Assembly: GCA_015227615.1 (NCBI GenBank)
Contig: JAALGZ010000005.1
Coordinates: forward strand, 930,001 to 994,000
Direction: 5' to 3'
Source of the DNA: Labyrinthula sp. Ha
Taxonomy: Eukaryota > Sar > Bigyra > Labyrinthulida > Labyrinthulaceae
Length of the DNA stretch: 64,000 bases
Shown here: piece after piece, positions 20,301 through 32,700 of the stretch
Layout: each line of letters starts with the position of its first letter
Numbering within the stretch: the stretch's first letter is position 1
Notes under the pieces: model-generated
Databases searched by the model: none
Seen by the model: the letters and a program-made list of their open reading frames with translations, nothing else
What the model was told of the DNA's origin: nothing
Translations under genes and position numbers: made by a program

Positions 20301-23300
20301 TATTGGCTCGATAGTTATGCTGCAGTACTATCTGGCCCCTATAAACTGTTTCTTAGCTAACACATTAAGGTACATAGTTCCCAAATATGATTGAAAATAA
20401 TGTGAGAAACAATTCCCGCTATTGTCCTCATGTGGATGTTAGTAGTATTGTGCATAAGGGATATGGCACTAGTTAGAAGTTGAAGTTTATTTTCTCTTGA
20501 AAAACTAAAAAAATCTTATAACTTTGTAGTTGGTAATAATTCATATTTTCGGGCTTAATTTGATCGAATATTGATAATCACAATAATAAATACAGAATTA
20601 CACCACATGGTCCTTAGAAGAATACCACGAGAAACTACCGCTTGATTTTGCATTGTAACAAGACCTACATATATAATGACGCTTTGGCCTGGGAACATTA
20701 CTATAGCAGGGCATAAATCAGCTATTTGACCATTTTTTCAAGGTTTTGATATGGTTCAAAAATAAATGATTATTGCTACCTTTTAATACAAGGCCAGATG
20801 TTCAAAATTCTTAATGATAAATAGTAGATTATCAATATAGAATCATGCTCTTATGATAACAATCAAAATTCTAATTTACTTATCGATTACCAAAAAAAAT
20901 AAAACTATCAAATTATTATTAATAAGTAATATCAGTTCTACTGCATGCAAATAGCTAAGTTACTCTCCTGTGTTTTAGGTGTAGTATTTTAATAGTAATT
21001 AAAATATCTAACAACTCAAGATTTTGGTACAAGAGTTTCACTCACTTTGATATCTGTACAGGTAGCAACTATTAACACTGAGCATTCAGGAAAATCAACG
21101 GTAAAACAAAGTTAGTTATTAGGACATTAATCCCAAATTGAGTTAATAAAATAAGATAAACTAATCTAAATATAAGATTAAAATTGGGATACTATGAGGC
21201 ATAAGTTTAAGAATTTTGGAGTAGACACTTACTCACAAGAGTTTTAGGTATCCAAACCTAGCAGATTATTCTTTTTTTTTCAGAATGGAGATTATAATGG
21301 AATTTGTTATAGTTTTTACCAACTAAACTATATCGCGCAAACATCGGCGAGCTAGAGAGCCAAAAGATATAAGAGTCTCTACTCTAAATTTGGCAGCTAT
21401 ATGAATATTTGTTTGAAGCTAAGGGATGGATGAAGCTTCCTATCATTAAATATTAGTAATCAATTTAAATGAAAGATTCTGAAAAGTGCCTTCAGAACTG
21501 TGTTTAGAAGATAGTAATCAGATGAAATGTAACAGAGCAATATTCAAGTGTACATGTAAATATTTCCCAAAGGAAGCAACATCAAGTAAAGTAGAAAAAT
21601 ATTTCCCAAGCAAAACCGTGACGCTGTTAGAGAAACCTGCACTGATGAATCAACTCAACTTAAGAGATTTGGTAAGACCTTGTGCTTATTGTCATTGGAT
21701 ATGCTCAATAATGATTTCCAAATCAACTGTATTAACTTACAATAAATGTATAAATGACCAATATGATTATCTCAAGCCAACAAGGAATTGCTTCTTAGTA
21801 CATCATTTAAAAATCCAAAAAAAGTAAAATCAGCTTCTGCAATATATTTGTGTACATCGCAAAGAATACAAGACTTGATCTAAGGTGTAGAAAGTATTAG
21901 GATTTGGTTAAATGTTAGAGTTAACTCTGAAGAATAAGTTTAATCCTTGTGCTATAACAGGAAACCGGGAACCAATCGAGTTGGACTAAACAAGAGATAT
22001 TGACTATGGTCGAAACACATCACTCAAATAGCTTTGAACAGCACTGAATGTGGTTGAAATGAACAGATATACTCGAACTTTACTCAAATTTCATGACTCT
22101 ATTTAATGGAAGCAGGAAGACGCAAAGTAAGAAAAACACCAAACTCTTGAATGCAACTAAGCTGTATAAACACCTTCATTAGTAGGTGATGGCTAAAATA
22201 AATATATAAAAAATGCACTGAAACAGTTAATGTGTAGCTAAAACTACTAGGGAAAGTCTCCATATGTAATAATCTGGGCACCAAAGTTTTAAGCAATAGC
22301 ATCAATACAAAATACTTGCAACACAGGCAAGAAACTTATTGAAAAGCCAGCACATCAAGAATTAACTGCTTAAAACCTAAACGACAGCTAACAAAAGATG
22401 AATAATACAGTTGGTGTCTTTTGCAATACTCAAATCATATTCACAGCTTGGAATTAACATATCTTTGAGATCAAGCAAAAGACACTGACTACAACCTATG
22501 AACTGAAGTTTGTCTGTATGAGTATAATCCAATACTAGTAACTGAACCAGCTAACCAAGGTGAATAATACTAAAATTTTGATTCCAAAAGGCCAAGTAGC
22601 TCTATAATTATATATTCAATAGGAAAACGGGATTAATCATTAATCTAATTTGTTTACTATGCTTAAGACGAATTAATGGATGAAAAAAAATGCCACCTTC
22701 ATTTATATCTATGTGTCACTCAGACTTCGTCAGGTTCAAACCACCTGGTAAAAAGCATAGAAAATTAATTACTACCGATATAGGAAGAAAATAATAATTA
22801 CCCGGGTACCATGGGATGGGGGATTGAATTTCCATGACTTTACTTAGTGCTTAAGGCATCCTGAATATAGTAAAAATTGAATAGAAGCAGACATAAGGAC
22901 TCCAATGAATGAAATGTACAGCATTGAGTAAATACAAAATGAAATGGAAGAGCAGGGAAACAGAATAATGGAAGTTTGGTGATATAAAACTTTATTCTAC
23001 GTTTTGAAACAATATCGATAGTATAAAGTAGCAAGATGCGTCCTTCCGACTCAAAGTTTATAAAATGGGAAACACGTAAAAAATTAAATTACATAATTTA
23101 ATTTGTTTAAAAAGGATCAAGGAGATTTCAGGAAATATTAAAATCCTGAAGGACAATATTTTTTTGGTACAATTAAAGGAGTCATAGTATTATAGATGCT
23201 ACGTGTAGCAAGAAAGTTGTCAGCAACTCCGGATTTTCAGTCTTCAGTATACATGGGTAATACAAAGGTATTGTAAGGTTTAGTGAACGAGAAAGTATCT

Positions 23301-25134
23301 CATGTTTACCCCACATCGAGCTTTGACCCAGTCTTGACTATATTGCTTAGTTCCGAAGCAAAGTACTGTACCTATAGAGGATTTAATCCTTGGTAACCAG
23401 ATTTTGTAAGCAAAGTTGAGTTTGTATGTTGTCAAAAAACTTCGTGATAAAGAAAGACATGTAAGACCCATAATAAGTTAAGTAATGAAAAATTTCAAAG
23501 CTAATTTGTTCCAGTCCTATCATTAAAAATGAGTTGAATGAATTTTCAATTGACTGAATCCATTATCTTTGTTAGTTCGTTGAACCTGAAGCCAGTCATT
23601 TTTAGTTACTATAAATACTTGTCTGCATCTCAAATAGAAACCTGGAAAATCACAGATGAAGTAGATTAACCACCCGGCTAATAAGCAATTGGCTCTGATA
23701 TAATGGTACCGATGCCTGGGAGAGGAGTGAAAGTAGAACCTACGAGAATGCAAAAAAAATGACAAATTGCTTATCTATACACTTTCAAATTGAGGTGGGT
23801 TGCTAAACAAGTTGAAACCAGGGGAAAGAAGTTCCTATTATCTCTAGTATAAGTTCTGTGAGAAATTACTCTAGTGAGATATCTCAATTAGCCATAACAA
23901 TTATTACCAGAGAAACCCGCGTTATCAAGTACAACTGAATTGAATGCCACGAAGATGTTCTTGCTCGTAGTTGCACCCACTCAAACCTCCTCATCTATTC
24001 AAGGGAGATCCTCATTTTCTTTAGTGTTAGAAATTTTAATGGTTACTACCTCTAGCTACAATCAATACTGGAGAATATTTTAATTGCAGTTTAACTACTG
24101 ATTTCAGATGGAGTTTTATTTGAGTTGCCATGACATAGGCCAACCTTAGCACAGTTTAAGCATCTGTTACAGTTCTAAACAGAGTTTATATTATTTAGGT
24201 CAAATTAGTCAACTGTTTGAGCTTAGCTTCTTTCTCCGTGCTGCAATGTCGGAGTGAAGTATTTATTTTAATAATGTTAAGGGCATATAATCATTGCGTT
24301 TGGTACGTTAAGTGAAACCATTTTAATGTTTTATGTTTCTAAATAATGTGGCTAATTTTTTTACTGGGTTTAGAATTCTGTTCCAAATGAAACAATAGGC
24401 AAAACAGAGGTCTTTTTAGGGGCAAATTTCTGCTTTAAAGCTTTATGGATGGAGAACTGACTACATGCATGCTAAAATCAAATGAACACAAAATATCTGA
24501 AACTTAGGTTCCAGCATACAATATGATTGAACAAGAGTTATCTGTTGCAAGGCCATTAAAATGCCTGATATAGATGACGCCAATGATCCGTATAATTTGT
24601 GTAATGGTTTAATTTTGAGTTGTCCTCTTTAGAGAGCGGGTTCATGCTAAGTTCATTGGATGAATAATAAAAATTTAATGAGTTTGATACCACTTAACAA
24701 GGGACCTAGCTGGAAAAAAACAGATGAGAAGAAGAGTTGAAGTGACCATGACAAAGATCAGTAATCTTTAAGCCTTTGATGGGTTAGGCCTTCAGCAATG
24801 CACAAACGCGCACTCCTATCAGCAACACTACAATGGTAGCTCTTCTTTCAAATGTAAGTAGTTCGTTCTGAAAGTTTGCTACAAGTCAAAAAATGTTCAA
24901 GGACGTTATATCAGGGTGTCCACTTTGTTACTATTTTTACCTTTCGTATATATATATTTTATAATATATAAAAGATACTAGCCTATTCCACTTATTTTTT
25001 GAAGCAAGCCTATACCTGCAACAAACTGCTCTCAAATCACACGTCTTCCATATTTGTCGAGCAGCAAGGTTTAAGAAATTAGTGCAGATAAAGAAAAAAA
25101 GACTTTAACCAGTTTACTCTAGTTTATCAAGAGT
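17303..25134. other. 7.8 kb AT-rich stretch without recognisable genes
   Basis: It contains the unresolved 5' end of the PAS-like gene (to about 17500) and then only short open frames, such as 18226-18438 and 21486-21827, whose translations show no recognisable features. No tRNA, rRNA, transposon or tandem array was seen. Confidence 0.5.
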
Positions 25135-28100
25135 CTATACGACTATTTTATCAGAAGGTTTGTAATGCAACAACTCATACCCAAAGTTGTCAAAGAGTTC
25201 GCTAAATCTACTGTCGAATTTAAGTCTATTCAACCTGGTAAGGTACATTGCTCCACTAAGAACTTGAAGGTTTGCCTGAACAACGTCTGGAAACTCCCCA
25301 GAAACTTCAGGATCAAGATATGTTCCTTGAATAAAGTCATTGAACGCACCAATTGCTGGCCCACACCAAATTTGATAGTCCTGCTTTCGAGATACATCTC
25401 CAGAGTTTGCCCAGAAACTACTCAATCCAAGGTACCATCTAAAGCACAGTGACATCTTGAGCTTAGGATCAGAGTTCTCAGCTTTATCTATCTTCTCTTT
25501 ATTATGAAGTCTATTAATATAAAAGTCCTTGGTCTCTTCCCAAACTTCAGCTATGGTTTTCTTTAAGATTCGTTTCTCTAATGCTTTGATTTCACTTTCA
25601 GGCATCTCATCAAAAGAGTTGTACTTATAGAACAAATCATACAACTTCTTTGCTCTAGATGGAAACATAGTTCCTTTCTTCAGAACTTGTAACTTAACTC
25701 CTTGTTCAAACATATCCGCTGCTGGCGCCATGGTAACGTCTGAGTACGAAGCCTTGGACAGATAACCTCTCACAGTATCACAGGTTCCAGATTGTCTTGC
25801 CATTTGATTAATAGTACCAGTCACTACAAAAGCGGCTCCAAGCGCAGTCGCAGCTTGTACAGCAGCAGGGCAACCTATACCTCCACCACATCCAACTCTC
25901 ACCTCATAAGGGTAACTTAAGTTTAAGACTTTCCCACGGGAAGTAGTTGTGAGTTTAACACTTTTGGTGAAAGTTTTCTTTTGCTCCTCAAAGATCTTTT
26001 TACGCAGATTGATAACAAGAGGGAGAATAACATGGAGTTGTCTGTTGTCAGTGTGTCCTCCCGAATCTGCTTCTACTGCAATATCGTCGGCAAGGGGCAA
26101 AAGACGAGCAGCCTCCGCTTGAAGTTCCGTGATTTTGTTTGCAGCTAGCAACTTCTTCAAAAAGCTTTCAGGAGGAGGTCTAAGAAAGCATTCAGCTACC
26201 TCAGTTCTTGAACACTTCGCGATTAACTTGTTCTTGATGTTAACCTCTAGCTTTGAACCAACTTTTTTAACTTCGTAACCTCGTACTCTGTAGTATACAA
26301 CAGAAGGAGTAAGGTTCATGAAGGCAGATGCTTCAACCACCTTGACACCAAACTTCTCAAATAGCTCTACGTTTCCTTCTTCAAGGTTAGGATCAAAAGG
26401 TGAGTGAATCAAGTTCACAGCAAACGGGTTGTCTCCAAGTTCTTCTTTGATTTTGACAAGTGCTCTCTCAACTGCATGCATAGGAAGACCTCCAGCTCCT
26501 AGAGAACCGAGAAGATTAGCTTTTCCCATAGCTATAACAAGATCAGCAGAGGCAATTCCTTTAGCCATTGCACCACTATATAGATTTGCATTGACGCCAT
26601 AGAAATCCATAAACCTTCTGTCACCAACGTTACCTAGGTTAATCTCTGGTAACACAATACCTCCAACACTGACAGGACCTTTAAAGTTCAATAATTGTTT
26701 CTTTAGAGCTAGAGGATCAGAAGGTATAGCGATAGGCTCAGCAGCAACATGTCCATTGCGTTGCCCAACTTTGGTGAAGTTCACACGAAGGTTCTTCGTG
26801 GAATAAACCCTCAAATCATCAACAAAGAGAAAACCATCACAAACAAGCTCTATCTTGTCAGAAGACTCGTCTAGCGATACGATATGCACTTCGGAGTCCA
26901 TCCTCTTAGCTTTATTATTCATCTGACCCCGGTATTTCCAGGATGTGCTTCCAGTTCCGAGCTCTACTTTCCACTGACTTGTATCACCTCTCTTTTCAAG
27001 CATGAAGGCCAAATAAGTTTCCATCAAGTGATACATAGACTCAATACCCAAACTTCCAGGCATAACAGGATCGTTCCAAAAGTGACAGGAGAAGAACCAA
27101 TCTGTTGGATCAACCATCTTACTACCATGAACATACCCCTTCTTTGATAGTCCAGAACCCTCTACGATGTTGATTGTATCTACATAACTGTGCTGCTGGG
27201 TTTGTCTCATGTTAATTACACTGACATTCATAGCTTTTGCCTCTGCTAGAACATTCGTGTATGTTTTCGCTGGCTTTACATTGTTCTCCTCAAAGAAAGG
27301 TCTTGATTTCTTACCATTGTCCAACCCAACTTGAGATTCAAAGACTTTTGGTTCGAACCATCCGAAACTGGTCTCCCCACTATAGAATGGTACTAACTTA
27401 GTTTTCTTTCCTGCGACTCCATTGATAGTTTCATAGTTTTCAAGATAGTTTTGTAAATCTCCATCTCCATAAGTTTCGTCTACCTTAATAAACAGTTCGA
27501 AATAAAATCTATGAATTCCCATGTTTCCAAGCATATTGTATCCAAGGCACTTGGTCTTGTTGATAATTGTCTTTCCTGCTAAAAGCTTGACCAAGTCACC
27601 TTTGTATTCAAGCTTAGAAGAGGCATCAAGATTTCTAAATAGAAGATCCTTCTTTTTGAAAGTTAGAGGTGCCTTCAAGAAACTTGTTAACATACCAGAA
27701 GTCTGTAGACCAATCTCCATTAAAATACTGTAAGGAATTGAACCATTTTCAAAAAACCAAGCATCCTTAGGAACATCAAACTCTGCGTACATCAAACCCT
27801 TGGATGGATTTAAGTCAACCCCATAAGTTTGTTTCCTTTCTAGGTCTACCATCTTTACAATTCTAGTCACAAATGCCAAGTCGAAAGCAGGACTTCTTGA
27901 AGTAGCACTGTCATCAAACATAGCAAACTCATCCCCGAAGCAATTGCTCACTTTTCCACACATAAATTCAGCCATGTTCCAGCTTCCAATAGGGAGCTCA
28001 CCAGGTGTAAAGTTCTTGTCAATGTCATGAAGAGAACCATCAGCTTTCAAGAAAGGAATCATCGTAATTTGGCGAGGGGGATATAGACTTGGTGTAAAAT

Positions 28101-29574
28101 ACAAAGGAGGTGCACCAGCAGCTTTGAATAGATCGTTCAGCGGGTGCCAAGTGTTAACAGTCTTGGTCAACGGATCTCCTTTCTTCCAGTGTTCAATTGG
28201 AGGATTCTTCTTTACAACACCAGTGGAAGCAGCTGGCTCTAAACGCAATCCAATACCTTTGAAGTCAACAACGATCTTCTTGTTTAGATCTCCTTTTCCG
28301 TAAGACTCAAGCTCTGAAAGATCAAAACTTTGACCCTTTCCGTAGTCTACATCAATAATATCAACATCAGCCACTGCATACGGTTCACCATCTTTAATTC
28401 CCATCTCTCTAACTTCCATAACATAAACAAGTTTTCCCTTGTGAGGTGAGATCTGCCCTCTGCATCTAACTTTGTTTCCCTGTCCGTTAACAGGTCTGAA
28501 TTCAAAACCTTCAGCAATTCCAGGTTTTAAACACAAACCCAACCACATCATATAAAGCTTCAACAGCTGCGAGCACCCGTCAGACACCAATGACCCTGCC
28601 ATGACTTGATCCTTTACAAAGTGACAGGGGAAGTACCAGTGATTCGGGTCGAGCTCTTTTTCTCCAATAATCAAACCCAAACCATAAATACCGCCGTCAG
28701 GAATGACGTGTGTAACCCTGTCAATCATAAGCATCTTCTTAGTCGCTATCTTATGTGTGAAAGTCCTGGATACATCCATAACTTCAGCCCACTTTCCGTC
28801 GATTAACTTTTGCATGTCACTTTCAGAAAATTTATTCTTTTTGATAGGTTTGTGCATGTATGGAACAATAGGTGCTTCGCTCAAACTCTTAGTCTTCGCC
28901 AAGATCTGATCTCGTTTCTTAATTTCAGCAACCGTTCTAAGCACTCCTTTCCCAGCTGCCAAAGTTGCGTCGTCAAAGAAACCAGCAGCTCCATTTCTCA
29001 TTTCAATCAATAGCTTTCCGTTACAGTAACAATTGTATTCAAAAAAGAACATGGAAACTTCCATCTCACCAGTTTCTTTATTAGGCGCTTTGGCAAATCC
29101 ATTGACCTTGATATCATATACTAAGGTTTCACCCTCTCTCGCAACTCCGTAGAAGGTTAGAGTTGTATCCAGAAGTCTGTAAACTCTTTCTCCTTTACAC
29201 TGAAAGTCTATTCCCATGTAACTAATCAACATGAGATCACATTGACCTGATTCTACAAGTACAGCCCAAGGAATATCTCCACCTTGAGAAAGCTCTCCAT
29301 TCACTGGTAGGTCATACTCAGTGGTCATAGTCGCTCCAACTCTAAACTCACCGGGTTCTGCATCCATTTTCGTAACTCTGCTTACTAGCAAGTATTCTCT
29401 TGCTGGAAGTCTGACTCTGCGTCTATAGGAGTCAATGATCTTAAACTGTGGCCCAAAGACAGGTGCTATGTCACCCTCTGCAAATTCCAATAACTCGTCA
29501 TAGTCAAACACAACCGTGGTATCATCCTTCTGTTTCTCTTTTGACATTTCCCATACTGGAGTTTTTCTTGTCAT
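25135..29574 (-). CDS. PUFA synthase subunit C (two FabA-like dehydratases and an enoyl reductase)
   Basis: The 1,479-residue protein is close to the 1,502 residues I recall for Schizochytrium subunit C. The N-terminal half holds two FabA-like dehydratase regions. The first has WYFPCHFVKDQVMAGSL with the active histidine at about 318. The second has WFFSCHFWNDPVMPGSL with histidine at about 831. From about residue 960 comes a PfaD-type, FMN-dependent enoyl reductase: GSLGAGGLPM, EADSGGHTDNR, VGCGGGIGCPAAV and FVVTGTINQMARQSG. In this pathway the subunit dehydrates 3-hydroxyacyl-ACP to enoyl-ACP and reduces it, working with subunits A and B to make DHA/EPA in the cytosol. No intron or break is seen. 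Subunits A and B are not within this window, as expected from other labyrinthulomycetes where C is a separate locus. The chosen ATG starts MTRKTPVWEMSKEK. Confidence 0.96.
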   Translation of the reverse strand: MTRKTPVWEMSKEKQKDDTTVVFDYDELLEFAEGDIAPVFGPQFKIIDSYRRRVRLPAREYLLVSRVTKMDAEPGEFRVGATMTTEYDLPVNGELSQGGDIPWAVLVESGQCDLMLISYMGIDFQCKGERVYRLLDTTLTFYGVAREGETLVYDIKVNGFAKAPNKETGEMEVSMFFFEYNCYCNGKLLIEMRNGAAGFFDDATLAAGKGVLRTVAEIKKRDQILAKTKSLSEAPIVPYMHKPIKKNKFSESDMQKLIDGKWAEVMDVSRTFTHKIATKKMLMIDRVTHVIPDGGIYGLGLIIGEKELDPNHWYFPCHFVKDQVMAGSLVSDGCSQLLKLYMMWLGLCLKPGIAEGFEFRPVNGQGNKVRCRGQISPHKGKLVYVMEVREMGIKDGEPYAVADVDIIDVDYGKGQSFDLSELESYGKGDLNKKIVVDFKGIGLRLEPAASTGVVKKNPPIEHWKKGDPLTKTVNTWHPLNDLFKAAGAPPLYFTPSLYPPRQITMIPFLKADGSLHDIDKNFTPGELPIGSWNMAEFMCGKVSNCFGDEFAMFDDSATSRSPAFDLAFVTRIVKMVDLERKQTYGVDLNPSKGLMYAEFDVPKDAWFFENGSIPYSILMEIGLQTSGMLTSFLKAPLTFKKKDLLFRNLDASSKLEYKGDLVKLLAGKTIINKTKCLGYNMLGNMGIHRFYFELFIKVDETYGDGDLQNYLENYETINGVAGKKTKLVPFYSGETSFGWFEPKVFESQVGLDNGKKSRPFFEENNVKPAKTYTNVLAEAKAMNVSVINMRQTQQHSYVDTINIVEGSGLSKKGYVHGSKMVDPTDWFFSCHFWNDPVMPGSLGIESMYHLMETYLAFMLEKRGDTSQWKVELGTGSTSWKYRGQMNNKAKRMDSEVHIVSLDESSDKIELVCDGFLFVDDLRVYSTKNLRVNFTKVGQRNGHVAAEPIAIPSDPLALKKQLLNFKGPVSVGGIVLPEINLGNVGDRRFMDFYGVNANLYSGAMAKGIASADLVIAMGKANLLGSLGAGGLPMHAVERALVKIKEELGDNPFAVNLIHSPFDPNLEEGNVELFEKFGVKVVEASAFMNLTPSVVYYRVRGYEVKKVGSKLEVNIKNKLIAKCSRTEVAECFLRPPPESFLKKLLAANKITELQAEAARLLPLADDIAVEADSGGHTDNRQLHVILPLVINLRKKIFEEQKKTFTKSVKLTTTSRGKVLNLSYPYEVRVGCGGGIGCPAAVQAATALGAAFVVTGTINQMARQSGTCDTVRGYLSKASYSDVTMAPAADMFEQGVKLQVLKKGTMFPSRAKKLYDLFYKYNSFDEMPESEIKALEKRILKKTIAEVWEETKDFYINRLHNKEKIDKAENSDPKLKMSLCFRWYLGLSSFWANSGDVSRKQDYQIWCGPAIGAFNDFIQGTYLDPEVSGEFPDVVQANLQVLSGAMYLTRLNRLKFDSRFSELFDNFGYELLHYKPSDKIVV

Positions 29575-29624
29575 TGTTTCTTTTTCTATGTTTGTTTTTG
29601 AATGAATCCTGATCTTTATTACAC

Positions 29625-29760
29625 AACGTCAAGACGTCGTGCATTCTGCCACGTCCATTGCGTCATAGTTTTTACATGGACACTAATGACGTCATCAAGT
29701 TTGTTTGCTCGTCACAATCAATCACATGTTTTTCCGGTATGACGGTTTTCCGTTACGTTT
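29625..29760 (-). promoter_or_regulatory. Cluster of ACGT-core (bZIP-type) sites upstream of the PUFA synthase gene
   Basis: Within 50-190 bp of the start codon lie aacgtc (29625-29630), gacgtcg (29633-29639), cacgtcc (29650-29656), gcgtca (29660-29665), the perfect CRE palindrome TGACGTCA (29687-29694), cgtcac (29711) and tgacgg (29741). CG dinucleotides are otherwise scarce in the non-coding DNA here, so the cluster stands out. CREB/ATF-type bZIP proteins bind such sites; actual binding is inferred. Confidence 0.55.
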
Positions 29761-32700
29761 CCACTTTCGTTTTAGTGCTTCAACATTAGTATAGAGACAT
29801 AAGTGTAGAAGAACAAGTTTGTTTCAAGCAATACTAATAGAGAATGTCATGATTATATTGTTCTTCATATTGATTAAGTATCTACAAGGTAGTTCAACCA
29901 TTCTGGTTGGGTTTCATGAGAGCGAAAACAATATGAGGATAGGGGGATCCGAAGTGGCGCAAACCGAAAAAGCTTTCTTCAGTCGATTATGCAAGCAGAT
30001 ATGAAATGATTATTGATTGGTTATATTTATAGCCGTGTTTTGTTTCTCAATACGGAACAAAATAGAAGACATTGGTTCTCTTCACACGAATAAACAATGA
30101 AATCAGACGCAACAAGAGAGCACTGGTTAAGGAAATCATTGCAATAGCCCACTTAAGTTCTCTATTAAAATGCAAAACTTAACTCTGAATTTTTTCTAGT
30201 ATTGCTCAATATATTCGCCGCCTATATTCTGGCAGTCGGTCAGGACTAACTTCATAACAATCGAATTTCTTGGGGCGGCATTCAATAACTACAGAGAACC
30301 CTAGAGGAGCTCCAAACCAAAAAATATTGAATTAAAGCACAAATATGTTGTTGAGAGCTTGATTAAATAAATGTTGCTGTTAAATAATTACCTGGTATTT
30401 TTATTGGAAGTACTTCGAAGTAGACAACTAGCTAAAGGTAATAAACATAGAAGAGAACCATTTTTTGGAAGTAAAAGTGTACCCTATATAACCAGTGCTG
30501 TAGCTATCAGTTTACTTTGCATCTCATATGATAGTAATCTATTAAGTGTATACTAAATTTCTTTCTTTTTGCTAACTAGTAGTCCGATAGTCATAAAATT
30601 GGGAGCGTGTTTCCTACACTGATAATTAGTAACAATGGCCCTAGATACTGCAGCATGGAAACAATTAGCAACAAGTCATCTAAAAACAACACTCGAAATA
30701 TGAGCATTTCAAGAGATATTCTAGAGATATCAGAGCTAACTTAAAGAGCAAAAATCCAGGAAACATATTATGACACGAAAAAATAACTGAAATGATGCTA
30801 TTTCCATTTATTTTCACAGAATTAAATTATTAGTCTAGCGATTAAAAGGAAAATATGGATTTGAGCTAGAATATTATTAGAGAATATATATTCTTTTAAC
30901 TTTTCTCAAGGTAGGAAATTTAAGAAATTTAGTTTATTTAAACAAGAAGCGTGTTTCCTAAGGAAGGACAATGATGCAGAATCTGACATTTGAGTTTTTT
31001 TAATAATATCTCATTGAAGTCTGCAATTACGGAACTATATTTTAAAACTTCTCCAGTATATATAGAAGTTAATAACATCACAAAAATTATGTGTGGGAAG
31101 AGTGTCCCACCTAGCTTTGGTCATGCTTGAAGCAACAATATCTATAGCACTTGACGTATTGTTGGCCTAGGTGCTCTCTTCAACATGAATGTTATTTATG
31201 GAAATCAAACAAATGCTACTTAGCCAAGCTAATCTGTTAAAAATAAAACTTATTTGCAGTGGCCCAAGTCAAGACAAAGCAAAAGAGAAACCTGGTGATG
31301 GAATAAAATTTTAGTTGCTTTTTGCGATGAACAGTACCTTAATCTACTTGTTCCTTTAAATTTTTATTTGATTTTTTACTTTAGAAAACTGTCAATCAGG
31401 TAAAGTAGAAACGTCTAATATGTCAATTCAATTTTATAATAATTGAGGGCTATAAAAATAGATAAACTCGCCATTCATAACGGTTGCGGCTTCATTTTAA
31501 ATGAATAAATCGGGTGTGAATCCTGGGAAGGGTTGTACCCACCTCGGACTAAAGACATAAACAAAGCATATTGTTTTCTTCCTTGCTAAAAACTGTAGAT
31601 CTGGGTGAATGATATGACCGTATTTTACCAAGCTCGAGACTTTGTTGAATGCATCTGAGAAAAAATGGGGTCGATTTCTTAAGAAATTAACCATTATCAT
31701 GACTGAATGTAAAGGTTATGCATGAACAATTTTGTAACATTTCTAAATTTATGTTGCATCTAAAACCAACCACTGTTAACCATATTTTTAAACAAATATA
31801 CTTAAATTTTAAAATCCCATATGGAATCAGGTGGAACTCTTTGCCATAACAATCATTATCAGGTTATATTCATATCTTTCTGTATGAATTTTAGAGGTTT
31901 CGGTTCACGAAGATGAATATAGAGAAGGGTTGCATCTTATAGATTTTATATTGTTTTTATGTGTATATAGGGTAATTCAATCAGATGAGTTCGCATAATT
32001 TACCTTGCTTATGATGTCGCAGTTTTGAATTGATCATTTAACCATTGGCGCATTTTGTCCTGTATTAAGTCTTGTTTTCATCCGTTATGTAATTGAGACC
32101 GTTTTCATAGTTGCGTGTGTTTGTTTGCAATGATGTTCAACTGAAACTGGGTCGTTAACTTTTGGTTTGAGATGATTTAATCGGACATCGGTACAGGAAA
32201 ATAATTTTCTTAGAGTCTAGATTGCCTCTACAGGGATACTTGTTTCTGGGAAATTTTCTGGGCTCTTATGACTTGTGGTATCAATAATTTAAATCCACAT
32301 TCTCCATTTTGAACAAAATTTTCACTTCCATAAAAATCTAGAAGGTTAGGAGGCTGTTTCCGTAGTGAAACTGCAAAGGACAATTGATCCCGTTATTTTG
32401 TAATAAAACCCTCATGAATGTTGTTTTCACAGATTATATGCTGTTGAGTATTCTGGCTTAATTGTATAGCTTAGATTCTTTTCATCTTGATACTCAGATT
32501 AACCATGTGTCCAGACAGATTATATTAGTTGAAAAACATCCCTAATGTAGAATGAACAGACTTTTTTGAACTAGGTTGGAAGTCTTTTTTAATTTCTAAA
32601 CTATTAGGAGTTTCCTTTGATGAGACAAAACGAGTATGTTGTTTATATATATATTTGCATTTCTGTCCCTTAAAGAAAAGCGAGAAAACCTCTAAGACAG

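Noticed and set aside
21486-21827. 113-residue open frame in the long empty stretch
   Set aside because: No motif, composition like random AT-rich translation, and no promoter signal.
22725-22755. aggttcaaaccacct, resembling a tRNA T-arm
   Set aside because: No acceptor, D or anticodon arms could be fitted around it.
29819-30004. Small frame with hydrophobic start, divergent from the PUFA synthase gene
   Set aside because: Too short, no homology recognised, and the apparent start is not ATG; such frames are common in this AT-rich DNA.
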